The notes under the pieces are model-generated. The model was not told where the DNA came from and searched no databases. It saw only the letters and a program-made list of their open reading frames with translations. Below, piece by piece: positions 8,272 through 16,550 of a DNA stretch of 64,000 nucleotides. The position numbers and the translations under genes are program-made. The stretch comes from Hymenobacter sp. BT559 (GTDB lineage Bacteria > Bacteroidota > Bacteroidia > Cytophagales > Hymenobacteraceae): NCBI RefSeq assembly GCF_016427535.1, contig NZ_JAELXV010000008.1, positions 1 to 64,000 of the forward strand, written 5' to 3'. Position 1 is the first letter of the stretch; the number at the start of each line of letters is the position of its first letter.

Positions 8272-9141
8272 ATGATTCCCGAATCCGAACTCATTCTGAA
8301 CGCCGACGGCACGATTTATCACCTCAATCTGCTGCCCGACCACATCTCCGACACTATTCTGACGGTGGGCGACCCGGCACGGGTGGCGCAGGTGAGCCGG
8401 CATTTCGATTCTATCGAGTTTGAGGGCGTGCACCGCGAGTTTGTGACGCACGTGGGCTACTACCGCGGCAAGCGCCTCACGGTGCTGAGCACCGGTATGG
8501 GCACTGATAACATCGACATCGTGATGAACGAGTTGGATGCGCTGGTGAACATCGACTTTATGTCGCGCACTGTGCGGCCCCACGAGGAGCGCATGAACCT
8601 GCGCATCATTCGCCTAGGTACCAGCGGCAGCCTCCAGTCCGATGTGCCCGTGGGCGCGCTGCTGGCCACCCAGCACGCCGTGGGCCTCGATTCGCTGATG
8701 CAATTTTACCCGCTCATGGAAACCGGCCTCGAAACGCAGGTAGCCAAGGACTTGCAAAACTCGCTGGACCTGCCCTTTGCCCCCTACGTGGTGCGTGGCT
8801 CCGACCTGCTGCGCGAGCAGCTGGCCGGCGACCTGCTCATCGGCAACACTGTGACGTGCCCCGGCTTCTACGGCCCGCAGGGCCGCCGCCTGCGCCTTGA
8901 CCTGCGCCAGCCCGATTACATGCAGCGCCTGCAAAGCTTCCGCCACCAAAGCCCGGAAGGTGATTTCCGCCTCAGCAACTTCGAGATGGAAACCGCTGGC
9001 TACTATGCCCTAGGGCAGCTCTTGGGCCACGAGGTGCTGAGCCTCAACGCCATCGTGGCCAACCGCGCCACCGGCGAGTTTGCCAAAGACGCGGGCGACA
9101 TCGTCGACCGTCTGATAGCCCGCACCCTAGCCCTCCTATAA
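8272..9141 (+). CDS. nucleoside phosphorylase (uridine phosphorylase-like)
   Basis: 289 aa of the PNP/UDP family, which split nucleosides with phosphate to free base and ribose-1-phosphate. Visible family marks are VGDPARVAQVS (phosphate site), LSTGMGTDNIDIVMNEL and the C-terminal sugar-binding NFEMETAGYYALGQ. Substrate preference is not certain; uridine phosphorylase is most likely. The ATG at 8272 is preferred to an upstream ATG at 8224, which lies in the palindromic element and would add the phantom peptide MLHCVQHD. The stop codon coincides with the first bases of the large palindrome that follows. Confidence 0.85.
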   Translation: MIPESELILNADGTIYHLNLLPDHISDTILTVGDPARVAQVSRHFDSIEFEGVHREFVTHVGYYRGKRLTVLSTGMGTDNIDIVMNELDALVNIDFMSRTVRPHEERMNLRIIRLGTSGSLQSDVPVGALLATQHAVGLDSLMQFYPLMETGLETQVAKDLQNSLDLPFAPYVVRGSDLLREQLAGDLLIGNTVTCPGFYGPQGRRLRLDLRQPDYMQRLQSFRHQSPEGDFRLSNFEMETAGYYALGQLLGHEVLSLNAIVANRATGEFAKDAGDIVDRLIARTLALL

Positions 9142-9335
9142 TCGCAGATTCGAACGGATTTTTAGGATGTAACGGATACGCCCGCTGCGCGGGCTGATTA
9201 GCTGGTCGAGTAACAACCAGAAAAAGCCGCCCTTTCGGGGCGGCTTTTTTAGTGTGCGGTTTCATCAGTTAGCTAGTCAGCCCGCGCAGTGGGCGTATCC
9301 GTTACATCCTAAAAATCCGTTCGAATCTGCGATTA
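9139..9335. repeat. 197-bp palindrome spanning stop codon to stop codon
   Basis: Left arm 9139-9203 and right arm 9271-9335 are 65-bp inverted repeats with two mismatches. The left arm starts with the TAA of the phosphorylase, and the right arm ends with the complement of the stop of the convergent gene. The arms contain ATCCGTTACATCC and AAAAATCCGTTCGAATCTGC. A single arm-like copy recurs at 22093-22132. Confidence 0.8.
9221..9250. terminator. bidirectional terminator at the centre of the palindrome
   Basis: AAAAAGCCGCCC-TTTC-GGGGCGGCTTTTTT: a GC stem with A and T runs on both sides, able to stop transcripts from both convergent genes. Confidence 0.85.
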
Positions 9336-9638
9336 ATAGAAGTCAAACCCCAGCACAGCGCGGAGTGGGAGCATGATGCCGGCTTTTAGCGTAAGATACT
9401 CGGGATGCGCGCCCCACACGGCGGTTTGTACGCGCTTGGGCTGGCCGTCGGCGGTTTGAAAAAAGATATCCAGCTTGCCGTGGTAGGCATTGCCCAGGCG
9501 GGAGGCACGCTCAGCATCGGCGCTGCGGCGCTCTAGGGCAGCCTGGTCGGTCAGGACATCCTCTTGAGAAAATCGGAGCGTGGGAATACTCTCTTTGTCA
9601 ACGGTTTCAATGGGCTGGTCGGTGGTGGGAGCAAACAT
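9333..9638 (-). CDS. small conserved hypothetical protein
   Basis: 101 aa, soluble, no signal peptide. I do not recognise a family. The C-terminal half (GKLDIFFQTADGQPKRVQTAVWGAHPEY...) reads like a compact beta-rich domain, and the product ends with LRAVLGFDFY. Coding is supported by normal composition and by the fact that its stop lies exactly in the end of the palindrome shared with the phosphorylase gene. It is convergent with that gene and stands alone. Function unknown. Confidence 0.6.
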   Translation of the reverse strand: MFAPTTDQPIETVDKESIPTLRFSQEDVLTDQAALERRSADAERASRLGNAYHGKLDIFFQTADGQPKRVQTAVWGAHPEYLTLKAGIMLPLRAVLGFDFY

Positions 9639-9799
9639 AGAGGAACAGCGGCAGAAAGTGAATAATGAGTTGCGACTACTACTTTACGCAAGCAGTTCTG
9701 CTTTTAGTATGAAGCAAAAACCAAGTTGCCTGTTTAGCCGCGATGCAGCTTGGTGCGGGCAATATTACTTATAGTGTACCAACCTAGGGCCAATTTTGG

Positions 9800-10816
9800 T
9801 TACACTTCGGCGGCCAGGAACTCCATAGTATCGATACCATCGGCGTAGTCGGCCACGCCGGGAGTCTGTGCCCGGCCAAACGGGAACGAACCGGGGTAGC
9901 GCCCCCCAGCCGACACGAGACACTGCGTTTGGGCGGCCACGTTGGTGAGCTGGTCGAGCAAGTCAATCTCTTGGGTGTAAGTGCTGTAGTGCACTACCGA
10001 AATGGGCGATACGATAGCCTCGCGCTCGGTGAGTAGCAAAAAGCCGTTATCGTAGTGCGGCACCGCATTCACCAGTAGAATGCTCTTGTTGTAATCGTAG
10101 TTGTTCTGGTACTTGTGGTGGTCGAGCACGCGGTGGTAGGGCTGCAGCGCGTCGAGTAGGGGCACAAAATCGTAGCCCTCGGGCACGTAGAGCTTGCTCA
10201 CATTGCGGCAGCCCAGGCCGTAATACTGAAAAATATCGGGACCTAGGGCGGCCAGCTCTTCGGCCGTTTCGTGGCCCGTAAGGATACCTAGGCTGGTGCG
10301 GTTGCGCCGGATGAGGTGCGGCTTGTTGCGGAAGTAATACTCGAAGTAGCGCGCTGTGTTATCCGAGCCGGTGGCGATGAAGGCATCGGCCGCGTTGAGG
10401 CGCTCCACGAACTGAATACGCTCAGTGAAAGCTGGCTCAACTTCGGTTAGCTCCTTCGCAATCCAGAGCATCAGCACAGTGTCTTCTTTGCTGGGCTTGG
10501 CCAGCAGTGTGTGGCCGCTGACGAGCACGCACAGCAAGTCGTGAAAGCCCACGAGCGGAATATTACCCGCCATTACCACGCCTACTTGGCGGGGCTCGGT
10601 GGGCTCGGCGGGGTAGCGGCCGGCCCACTGGCTGAGCTGGGGCTCGGCTAGCAGGTGGGCAATGCCCGCGATGGCAGCGCGCACGTTGGGCAGGTCAAAC
10701 CAGCCGTTGCGGTTGCGGGCGCGAGCGGCTAGGTCGGTGAGTTCATCTTCGGTAAGGGTAGCGAGGCGTTGGCCTAGGGCCGCGAATGCGGCGAGGCGGG
10801 AAGCATGGTTCAGCAT
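9800..10816 (-). CDS. LuxC-type acyl-CoA reductase
   Basis: 338 aa of the LuxC family (PF05893), NAD(P)H-dependent reductases that turn a fatty acyl thioester into an aldehyde, via an aldehyde-dehydrogenase-like fold. Visible are the nucleotide-site segment VGVVMAGNIPLVGFHDLL, the AKPSKED motif, and the catalytic Cys203 in GLGCRNVSKLYVPEGY. No luxE, luxD or luciferase genes are near, so bioluminescence is not implied. It is divergent from a ferredoxin gene, with overlapping promoter regions. That pairing is familiar in Bacteroidota and hints at a redox link, though the true substrate is unknown. Confidence 0.85.
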   Translation of the reverse strand: MLNHASRLAAFAALGQRLATLTEDELTDLAARARNRNGWFDLPNVRAAIAGIAHLLAEPQLSQWAGRYPAEPTEPRQVGVVMAGNIPLVGFHDLLCVLVSGHTLLAKPSKEDTVLMLWIAKELTEVEPAFTERIQFVERLNAADAFIATGSDNTARYFEYYFRNKPHLIRRNRTSLGILTGHETAEELAALGPDIFQYYGLGCRNVSKLYVPEGYDFVPLLDALQPYHRVLDHHKYQNNYDYNKSILLVNAVPHYDNGFLLLTEREAIVSPISVVHYSTYTQEIDLLDQLTNVAAQTQCLVSAGGRYPGSFPFGRAQTPGVADYADGIDTMEFLAAEV

Positions 10817-10849
10817 AGGGAAGGGGTAGCGGCAAGCCCGGATGCGCCC

Positions 10850-10857
10850 TACCTTTG
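10850..10857 (+). promoter_or_regulatory. -7 box for the ferredoxin gene
   Basis: TACCTTTG matches TAnnTTTG and lies about 90 nt before the ferredoxin ATG at 10948. It overlaps the probable leader of the divergent acyl-CoA reductase. Confidence 0.5.
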
Positions 10858-10913
10858 AGGGCGCAATGCAGCCGCGACTGTAGTTTTTACGTACAGTGCG
10901 GCAGCTTGACTAG

Positions 10914-10921
10914 CAAAATTA
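10914..10921 (-). promoter_or_regulatory. -7 box for the acyl-CoA reductase gene
   Basis: CAAAATTA on the + strand reads TAATTTTG on the - strand, matching TAnnTTTG, about 98 nt before the reductase start. The two promoters point past each other, so their leaders overlap by about 60 bp. Confidence 0.45.
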
Positions 10922-10947
10922 CTCATTAGCATAAGGAGACGACGGCA

Positions 10948-11301
10948 ATGGCCATCATGATAACCGACGAGTGCATCAATTGTGGTGCCTGCGAACCGGA
11001 ATGCCCCAACACCGCTATTTACGAGGGCGGCGCCCAGTGGCGCTGGGCCGATGGCACCAAGCTCAAAGAAGTAGAAACGGCTGATGGCAAGCAAGTTGGT
11101 GGTACCGACCCCCAGCGCCCGGTATCGAACGAATACTACTATATCGTGACCGATAAATGCACCGAGTGCGTAGGCTTTCACGAAGAGCCGCAGTGCGCCG
11201 CCGTGTGCCCCGTCGATTGCTGCGTAGATGACCCCGACCACCGCGAAACCCGCGAGCGCCTAACTCAAAAGCAGGCGTGGCTGCACAAAACGGCCGCGTA
11301 A
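10948..11301 (+). CDS. 2[4Fe-4S] ferredoxin
   Basis: 117 aa. The first cluster motif is CINCGACEPECPNTAIYEGG and the second is split, CTECVGFHEEPQCAAVCPVDCC, with the 5-8 residue insertion typical of the Alvin/Chromatium-type ferredoxins. Low-potential electron carrier in the cytoplasm; partner unknown, although the divergent acyl-CoA reductase is a candidate by neighbourhood. A purine-rich AAGGAG lies 15 nt before the ATG, an unusually good Shine-Dalgarno for this group. A strong terminator follows. Confidence 0.92.
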   Translation: MAIMITDECINCGACEPECPNTAIYEGGAQWRWADGTKLKEVETADGKQVGGTDPQRPVSNEYYYIVTDKCTECVGFHEEPQCAAVCPVDCCVDDPDHRETRERLTQKQAWLHKTAA

Positions 11302-11322
11302 GTTTTTGCGCGCCGCTTAGCT

Positions 11323-11372
11323 ACACCTTCGTTTGCCAGCCTACGGGTGCGGCAAGCGAAGGTGTTTTTTTT
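11323..11372 (+). terminator. Rho-independent terminator after ferredoxin gene
   Basis: A 15-bp stem (ACACCTTCGTTTGCC and its complement, one mismatch) is followed by eight T. Confidence 0.85.
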
Positions 11373-11426
11373 GGTAGAAGCATGAGCTAATGCAACTTGC
11401 AGCTTCATTAGCTGCGCAGTGCGTCG

Positions 11427-12323
11427 ATGACCAACCTCAAAGGAAAATTTTGGAAAGTAGGCCGCTGGTATGGGGCTATTTTTATCGTCTTGCTGGCTTT
11501 CCGGCTGCTATATGGGTACGTGGCCACGAGCACCGGCCGCGGCGATGACTACAGCGATGACTTCTTTAGTAGCATCGAAAACTTGCGCCGCAACTACGCC
11601 TCTGAGAAGTTTGCCCCCGAGAAAATAGCCTTGAAAAAGGATGTAGCAGCTTCGGCCAGCATCGCCTCCAACCAGAAGTTTGAGAAAACGGCTTCGGTGA
11701 AATCCAAGACTTCCGAGTTTGGGCAGGACGAGAAGTTAGTTAAAGCGAAAACGCTGGCTTACAAGGCTATTATTCAATATGAGCAAAACCTAGGGCAGAA
11801 GGGCAACCGGCAAATTCACTTGTTGATAGTCGTACCCCCAGCCATGTTCGATAAGTTTTACCAGGAAATTCAGCAAATAGGCTCGGTAAAAGCCACGGAA
11901 ATCACCAAAGTTGATAAAACCAACGAGTATCGGCAGCTCAACGCGAAGAAGGTTTCGATTGAGAAAACGCTGCAATCGTTGAACGAGCTAAAATCGAAGG
12001 GCGGGCAAATTGCCGATTTTGTGTCGCTCAACGACAAAATTTTGGAGATAGAAGAGAAGCTGCAGGAGCTAGGCGTAGAGCTTGGCAACTTCGACGCAGA
12101 GAATGAATTCTGCACGGTTAAATTCTCGCTTTATGAAGGCGCAACTGAGAAAAGCATTAGCTTCATTCACCGGCTGAAAGTAGCTTTGGAGTGGACTGTC
12201 AAGTACTTCGCAATCCTGGTTTTCGCTTCGCTAGGGCTCTCGGTTACGATTTTTATTTTGTTGCTCATTGCTGATAAGCTCAAGCTGCTTACAGCGCTAA
12301 CCAACAACATGTCTCGAGAGTAA
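11427..12323 (+). CDS. DUF4349 membrane protein
   Basis: 298 aa. A membrane span at about residues 13-33 and another at about 262-285 enclose an extracytoplasmic domain. In the middle is the DUF4349 core (AIIQYEQNLGQKGNRQIHLLIVVPPAMFDKFYQEIQQIG), then a long helical segment with heptad-like Leu/Glu/Lys spacing (residues 175-220) likely to form a coiled coil. This matches the usual DUF4349 layout. Members often lie near envelope or anti-sigma functions, but no role is established. The gene stands alone between the ferredoxin terminator and the convergent aat gene. Base composition is more AT-rich than in its neighbours. Confidence 0.8.
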   Translation: MTNLKGKFWKVGRWYGAIFIVLLAFRLLYGYVATSTGRGDDYSDDFFSSIENLRRNYASEKFAPEKIALKKDVAASASIASNQKFEKTASVKSKTSEFGQDEKLVKAKTLAYKAIIQYEQNLGQKGNRQIHLLIVVPPAMFDKFYQEIQQIGSVKATEITKVDKTNEYRQLNAKKVSIEKTLQSLNELKSKGGQIADFVSLNDKILEIEEKLQELGVELGNFDAENEFCTVKFSLYEGATEKSISFIHRLKVALEWTVKYFAILVFASLGLSVTIFILLLIADKLKLLTALTNNMSRE

Positions 12324-12340
12324 GAGCGCTAGCACGATTG

Positions 12341-12994
12341 TTAGAAGAGTTTTCGCCGGCTGTCTTGCTCGGCCGCTAGCAGCCGCAAGAACTCGTCGCG
12401 CGACACTTCTTCCGCACCTAGGGCTGCCATATGCGGCGTGAGCTGCTGGATATCGAACCAGCTAGCGCCTCGGGCCCGTAGGTGCTCTGCCAAGGCCAAA
12501 ATAGCCAGCTTGGAGGCGTTGGGGCGGTAGTGAAACATACTTTCGCCCGCAAATACGCCCCGCACGGCCACGCCGTAGAGGCCGCCCACCAACTCGGAGC
12601 CGTCCCAAATCTCTACGCTATGCGCGTGGCCAGCAGCATGCAGCGCCTCGTAGCTGTGCACCAGCTGCGGCGTAATCCAAGTGCCGTCCTGGCCGGGGCG
12701 GGGCTGCGCCTGGCACGCCCGCATCACCTGCCCAAAAGCCTCGTCGAAGCTGATGCGCCACGGCGACTGCCGCTGCGCCCGTGCTAGGCTGCGCCCCACG
12801 TGCAGCTCACTTAGGCGCAAAATGCCACGCCTAGGTGGGCAAAACCAGGCCAGCGGCCACCCCGGCACCGGCCACGGAAAAATGCCTTGCGCGTAGGCCG
12901 CTAGCAGGTTTTCGACGGTAGGCTGGCCACCTAGGAGAAGTAGGCCGTCGAGGTCGTCGCGGGCAGCGGTGGCTGGGGGGAAAGTAAGGGGCAT
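12341..12994 (-). CDS. aat: leucyl/phenylalanyl-tRNA-protein transferase
   Basis: 217 aa. Aat adds Leu or Phe from charged tRNA to proteins with N-terminal Arg or Lys, marking them for ClpS/ClpAP. Family marks: GILAAYAQGIFPWP-like stretch (LLAAYAQGIFPWPVPG), WFCPPRRGIL, GTWITPQLVHSYEALHAAGHAHSVE and GESMFHYRPNASK. I chose the ATG at 12994 (MPLTFPP), which gives the usual length; an upstream ATG at 13102 would add 36 atypical residues and overlap the divergent gene. It converges with the DUF4349 gene, with only 17 bp between the stops. Confidence 0.92.
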   Translation of the reverse strand: MPLTFPPATAARDDLDGLLLLGGQPTVENLLAAYAQGIFPWPVPGWPLAWFCPPRRGILRLSELHVGRSLARAQRQSPWRISFDEAFGQVMRACQAQPRPGQDGTWITPQLVHSYEALHAAGHAHSVEIWDGSELVGGLYGVAVRGVFAGESMFHYRPNASKLAILALAEHLRARGASWFDIQQLTPHMAALGAEEVSRDEFLRLLAAEQDSRRKLF

Positions 12995-13079
12995 TAGGTT
13001 AATCGTAATACGAAGTTGCAAACAGTGCGGTAGGAGGTATGTATTTTGAATTTGCGATGATAAAATCAGAGTTTTTGTT

Positions 13080-13679
13080 ATGGAAGTGCCTATTGAAGCC
13101 AAGAGGAAAGTATTTGCAGCTATTGCTGCTCAGATGGGTAACATACCAAAGGTGGCCCGTTTGGCAACTAGCTTAGCCAAGAGCTTCAAACCCACTGCTT
13201 CTGACCCTTTGGAACGGGCCAAAAATTTAGCTTACCTATTATATGTACATGAGCAGCCAGATTTATGCCTCCAAGCGTGTCAGCTTCTCAATGATATTGC
13301 GTTTCAGAACAACTATAACCTCTGGACGTGGGTTGAGCTGACATTAGCTCTTGAGTGGAAACTTCGCATCGATGCTGGTCAGCCAATGCAAGCACAGGCG
13401 TGTGCCACTACTATCCTTGAAACCTTTCAAATAGGTAGCGAAACCGAGCGCTTGCAGAAGAGTGCGGCCTTAAAACGTCGATTAACGGGCAGTCTGTTGT
13501 GTGATACACAGATTGCGGAAGCACAACGAAATGGCGATAAAACAGCGGAGAAAAACTGGCGCATGCTACAGTTAGGGGCACTGCTGTTTATCGAAGCGCT
13601 AGGGGGCTCTAGCACGTTGCCAGTATCAGAACTCGAACTACAATTCGCATTTAATTTGGCTAAGCTGCGGAGTACTTAG
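13080..13679 (+). CDS. hypothetical helical protein
   Basis: 199 aa, soluble and almost wholly alpha-helical by sequence (many AAxxLAxxL patterns, LERAKNLAYLLYVHEQPDLCLQAC), resembling a TPR-like solenoid. I recall a small DUF family of this kind in Bacteroidota but cannot name it safely. It starts 86 nt upstream of aat on the other strand. GC content is clearly lower than in valS and aat, suggesting a gene with a different history. No catalytic motif is visible. Confidence 0.6.
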   Translation: MEVPIEAKRKVFAAIAAQMGNIPKVARLATSLAKSFKPTASDPLERAKNLAYLLYVHEQPDLCLQACQLLNDIAFQNNYNLWTWVELTLALEWKLRIDAGQPMQAQACATTILETFQIGSETERLQKSAALKRRLTGSLLCDTQIAEAQRNGDKTAEKNWRMLQLGALLFIEALGGSSTLPVSELELQFAFNLAKLRST

Positions 13680-13714
13680 TTAAGCTGTTAAGATTAACAG
13701 CTACTACCCCGCCG

Positions 13715-13722
13715 TACTTTTG
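13715..13722 (+). promoter_or_regulatory. -7 box for valS
   Basis: TACTTTTG matches TAnnTTTG, 26 nt before the valS ATG, giving a leader of about 20 nt. Confidence 0.6.
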
Positions 13723-13748
13723 CCTGCTAGTAGCCGAAAATTCCTAGC

Positions 13749-16379
13749 ATGTCTCTCGCCAAAACCTATTCGCCCGCCGACGTTGAAGCCAAATGGTACC
13801 AGCGCTGGCAGGAGCAGGGCTTTTTTAAAGCCACCGTCAACCCTCGCAAGCAGCCCTACACCATCGTGATACCGCCGCCCAATGTGACGGGCGTGCTACA
13901 CATGGGCCACATGCTCAACAATACCATTCAGGACGTGCTGGTGCGCCGCGCCCGTATGCAGGGCAAAGAAGCCTGCTGGGTGCCCGGTACCGACCACGCC
14001 AGCATCGCCACCGAGGCCAAGGTAGTGGCTATGCTCAAGGAGCAGGGCATCGAGAAAAAAGACCTGAGCCGCGAGCAGTTTCTGGAGCACGCCTTTGCCT
14101 GGAAAGACAAGTATGGCGGCATTATCCTGGAGCAGCTCAAGCAGCTCGGCGCCTCCTGCGACTGGAGCCGCACGCGCTTCACGATGGAGCCCAAGCTGAC
14201 CGAGGCCGTGCTGCGCGTGTTCGTGGACTTGTACCGCAAGGGCTTGATTTACCGAGGCGTGCGCATGGTGAACTGGGACCCGCGCGGCGGCACCGCCATC
14301 TCCGATGAGGAAGTGATTCCGAAGGACACGATGGCCAAGATGTACCACCTCAAGTACGAGGTAGTGGGTCAGCCTGGTCGCTTCCTCACGGTGGCTACCT
14401 CGCGCCCCGAAACCATCATGGCCGACGTGGCCGTGGCCGTGAACCCCACCGACCCGCGCTACCAGGACCTGGCCGGGCAGCGCGTGCGCATTCCGCTCCT
14501 AGGTCGCGAAATTCCGGTTATTCAGGACGACTACGTGGCCGTAGACTTCGGTACGGGCGCGCTGAAAGTAACGCCAGCGCACGACCTCAACGACTACGAA
14601 ATCGGCCTGCGGCACAACCTACCGGTGCTCGATATTCTGGCCGACGATGGTACGCTGAACGAGAAGGCCGAACTGTACGTGGGCCAGGACCGGTTTGCGG
14701 CCCGCCGCAACATCGTGGTCGACTTGCAAGAAGCCGGGCTGCTCGATAAAATCGAGGAGTACGCCAGCATCGTGCAGACTTCGGAGCGCACTGGCGCCGT
14801 GATTGAGCCCAAGCTGAGCTTGCAGTGGTTCCTGAAAATGGAGCACCTGGCTAAGCCCGCGCTCGAAGTAGTCGAAAATGACACCATCAAGCTGCACCCG
14901 CCCAAGTTTAAGAACACCTACCGGGTGTGGATGGAAAACGTGCGCGACTGGTGCATCTCGCGCCAGCTGTGGTGGGGGCAACGCATCCCGGCTTACTACC
15001 TACCCGATGGCTCGTTTGTGGTGGCCCTCAGTGAGGAAGAGGCCCTAGGGCTAGCTCGCGAGCAAAGCGGCAACAGCAGCTTGCAAGCCAGCGACCTGCG
15101 CCAGGACGAGGACGTGCTCGATACCTGGTTTTCGTCGTGGCTGTGGCCCATCTCGGTGTTCGATGGCTTCGAAGACCCTGACAACGCCGACATCAACTAT
15201 TTCTACCCCACCAACGACCTGGTGACGGGGCCTGACATCCTCTTTTTCTGGATTGCCCGCATGATTATGGCCGGGCTGGAATTCCGCAAGGAAATTCCGT
15301 TTCGCAACGTGTACCTCACTGGTATTGTGCGCGATGCCCAGGGCCGTAAGATGAGCAAGCAGCTCGGCAACTCGCCCGACCCGCTGGACCTCATCCGCGA
15401 CTTTGGGGCCGATGGCGTGCGTACTGGCCTGCTCTTCTCGGCCCCAGCCGGCAACGACCTGCTCTACGATGAGAAGCTGGTGCAGCAGGGCCGCAACTTC
15501 AACAACAAGCTCTGGAACGCCTTCCGCTTGGTGAAAGGCTGGGAAGCTGACAATAACTTGCCCTTTGCTAATGCGCAGGCTGTGAAGTGGTTTGAGGCCA
15601 AGCTGGCCGACGCCATGGTGGTCATCGATGAGCATTTCGACAAGTTCCGCATCAGCGACGCCCTGCTGACGGTGTATAAGCTGGTGTGGGACGACTTCTG
15701 CTCGTACTACCTCGAAATGGTGAAGCCTGCTTACCAGCATCCCATCGATGCTGAGACACTGCGCGCCACCGTAGATTTCCTCGAAACGCTGCTTAAGCTG
15801 CTGCACCCGTTCATGCCCTTCATCACCGAAGAGCTGTGGCACGAGCTGGCCGAGCGCGGCCCTAAAGACTACGTGTGCGTAGCGCACTGGCCCAAAGCCA
15901 CCGCGCCCGCCGACAGCGCCACCACGCTGGCCGAAATGGAGCGCACCCTCGCCATCGTGGCTGGCGTGCGCAACGTGCGCAACCAGAAGAACATCGGCCC
16001 CACCAAGCAGGTGGACCTAGCCGTGAAAACTGACGCCCCCACCGAGGTGCAGGCGTACGCCAACCTTATCAGCAAGCTGGCTAACCTCAGCGACTTGTCA
16101 TTTGTGAGTGAAGCGCCGGCCAGTGCCGTAGGCTTCGTGCAGGGCAGCACCGAGTTTTTTGTGCCGCTCGACATGCAGGTAGACCCTGCCGCTGAGCGTG
16201 CCCGCGTCGAAAAGGAACTGGAGTACGCCAAGGGCTTCCGCGACTCGGTGAATAAAAAGCTGGGCAACGAGAAATTCGTGGCCAATGCCAAGCCCGACGT
16301 GCTGGAGCGCGAGCGCCAGAAGCTAGCCGATGCCGAAAGCAAAATCGCGGCGCTGGAGCAAGCCTTAGGTGCGCTGTAA
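13749..16379 (+). CDS. valS: valine-tRNA ligase
   Basis: 876 aa, the full length expected. Class I synthetase charging tRNA(Val). The HIGH signature appears as HMGH at residues 51-54 after PPPNVTGVL, and the KMSKS loop as KMSKQ at residue 534. An editing (CP1) domain lies between about residues 190 and 340, the anticodon-binding domain follows the catalytic core, and a C-terminal arginine/lysine-rich coiled coil (about residues 810-876) binds the tRNA corner. It has its own promoter box and terminator, so it is a single-gene unit. Confidence 0.97.
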   Translation: MSLAKTYSPADVEAKWYQRWQEQGFFKATVNPRKQPYTIVIPPPNVTGVLHMGHMLNNTIQDVLVRRARMQGKEACWVPGTDHASIATEAKVVAMLKEQGIEKKDLSREQFLEHAFAWKDKYGGIILEQLKQLGASCDWSRTRFTMEPKLTEAVLRVFVDLYRKGLIYRGVRMVNWDPRGGTAISDEEVIPKDTMAKMYHLKYEVVGQPGRFLTVATSRPETIMADVAVAVNPTDPRYQDLAGQRVRIPLLGREIPVIQDDYVAVDFGTGALKVTPAHDLNDYEIGLRHNLPVLDILADDGTLNEKAELYVGQDRFAARRNIVVDLQEAGLLDKIEEYASIVQTSERTGAVIEPKLSLQWFLKMEHLAKPALEVVENDTIKLHPPKFKNTYRVWMENVRDWCISRQLWWGQRIPAYYLPDGSFVVALSEEEALGLAREQSGNSSLQASDLRQDEDVLDTWFSSWLWPISVFDGFEDPDNADINYFYPTNDLVTGPDILFFWIARMIMAGLEFRKEIPFRNVYLTGIVRDAQGRKMSKQLGNSPDPLDLIRDFGADGVRTGLLFSAPAGNDLLYDEKLVQQGRNFNNKLWNAFRLVKGWEADNNLPFANAQAVKWFEAKLADAMVVIDEHFDKFRISDALLTVYKLVWDDFCSYYLEMVKPAYQHPIDAETLRATVDFLETLLKLLHPFMPFITEELWHELAERGPKDYVCVAHWPKATAPADSATTLAEMERTLAIVAGVRNVRNQKNIGPTKQVDLAVKTDAPTEVQAYANLISKLANLSDLSFVSEAPASAVGFVQGSTEFFVPLDMQVDPAAERARVEKELEYAKGFRDSVNKKLGNEKFVANAKPDVLERERQKLADAESKIAALEQALGAL

Positions 16380-16402
16380 CCTAAGCAAGCTTCCTAACTG
16401 AG

Positions 16403-16443
16403 TATCCCCCTCATACAGGCCCTGGCACTGTGTGAGGGGGATA
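16403..16443 (+). terminator. hairpin terminator after valS
   Basis: A 15-bp stem (TATCCCCCTCATACA against its complement with one mismatch) around an 11-nt loop, followed by a T-rich stretch. Confidence 0.75.
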
Positions 16444-16550
16444 TTTGCTTTGAGTCTAGCCCTTTTATAGTGAGAGTTCAAAAGTAAAAAATAAGACGTA
16501 AGAACGAATTAATAGTCGTTTATTTGGGCTTACCAACTTTTATTCTGCCC

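Noticed and set aside
9800..10816. Bioluminescence operon
   Set aside because: The LuxC-type gene has no luxA, luxB, luxD or luxE near it.
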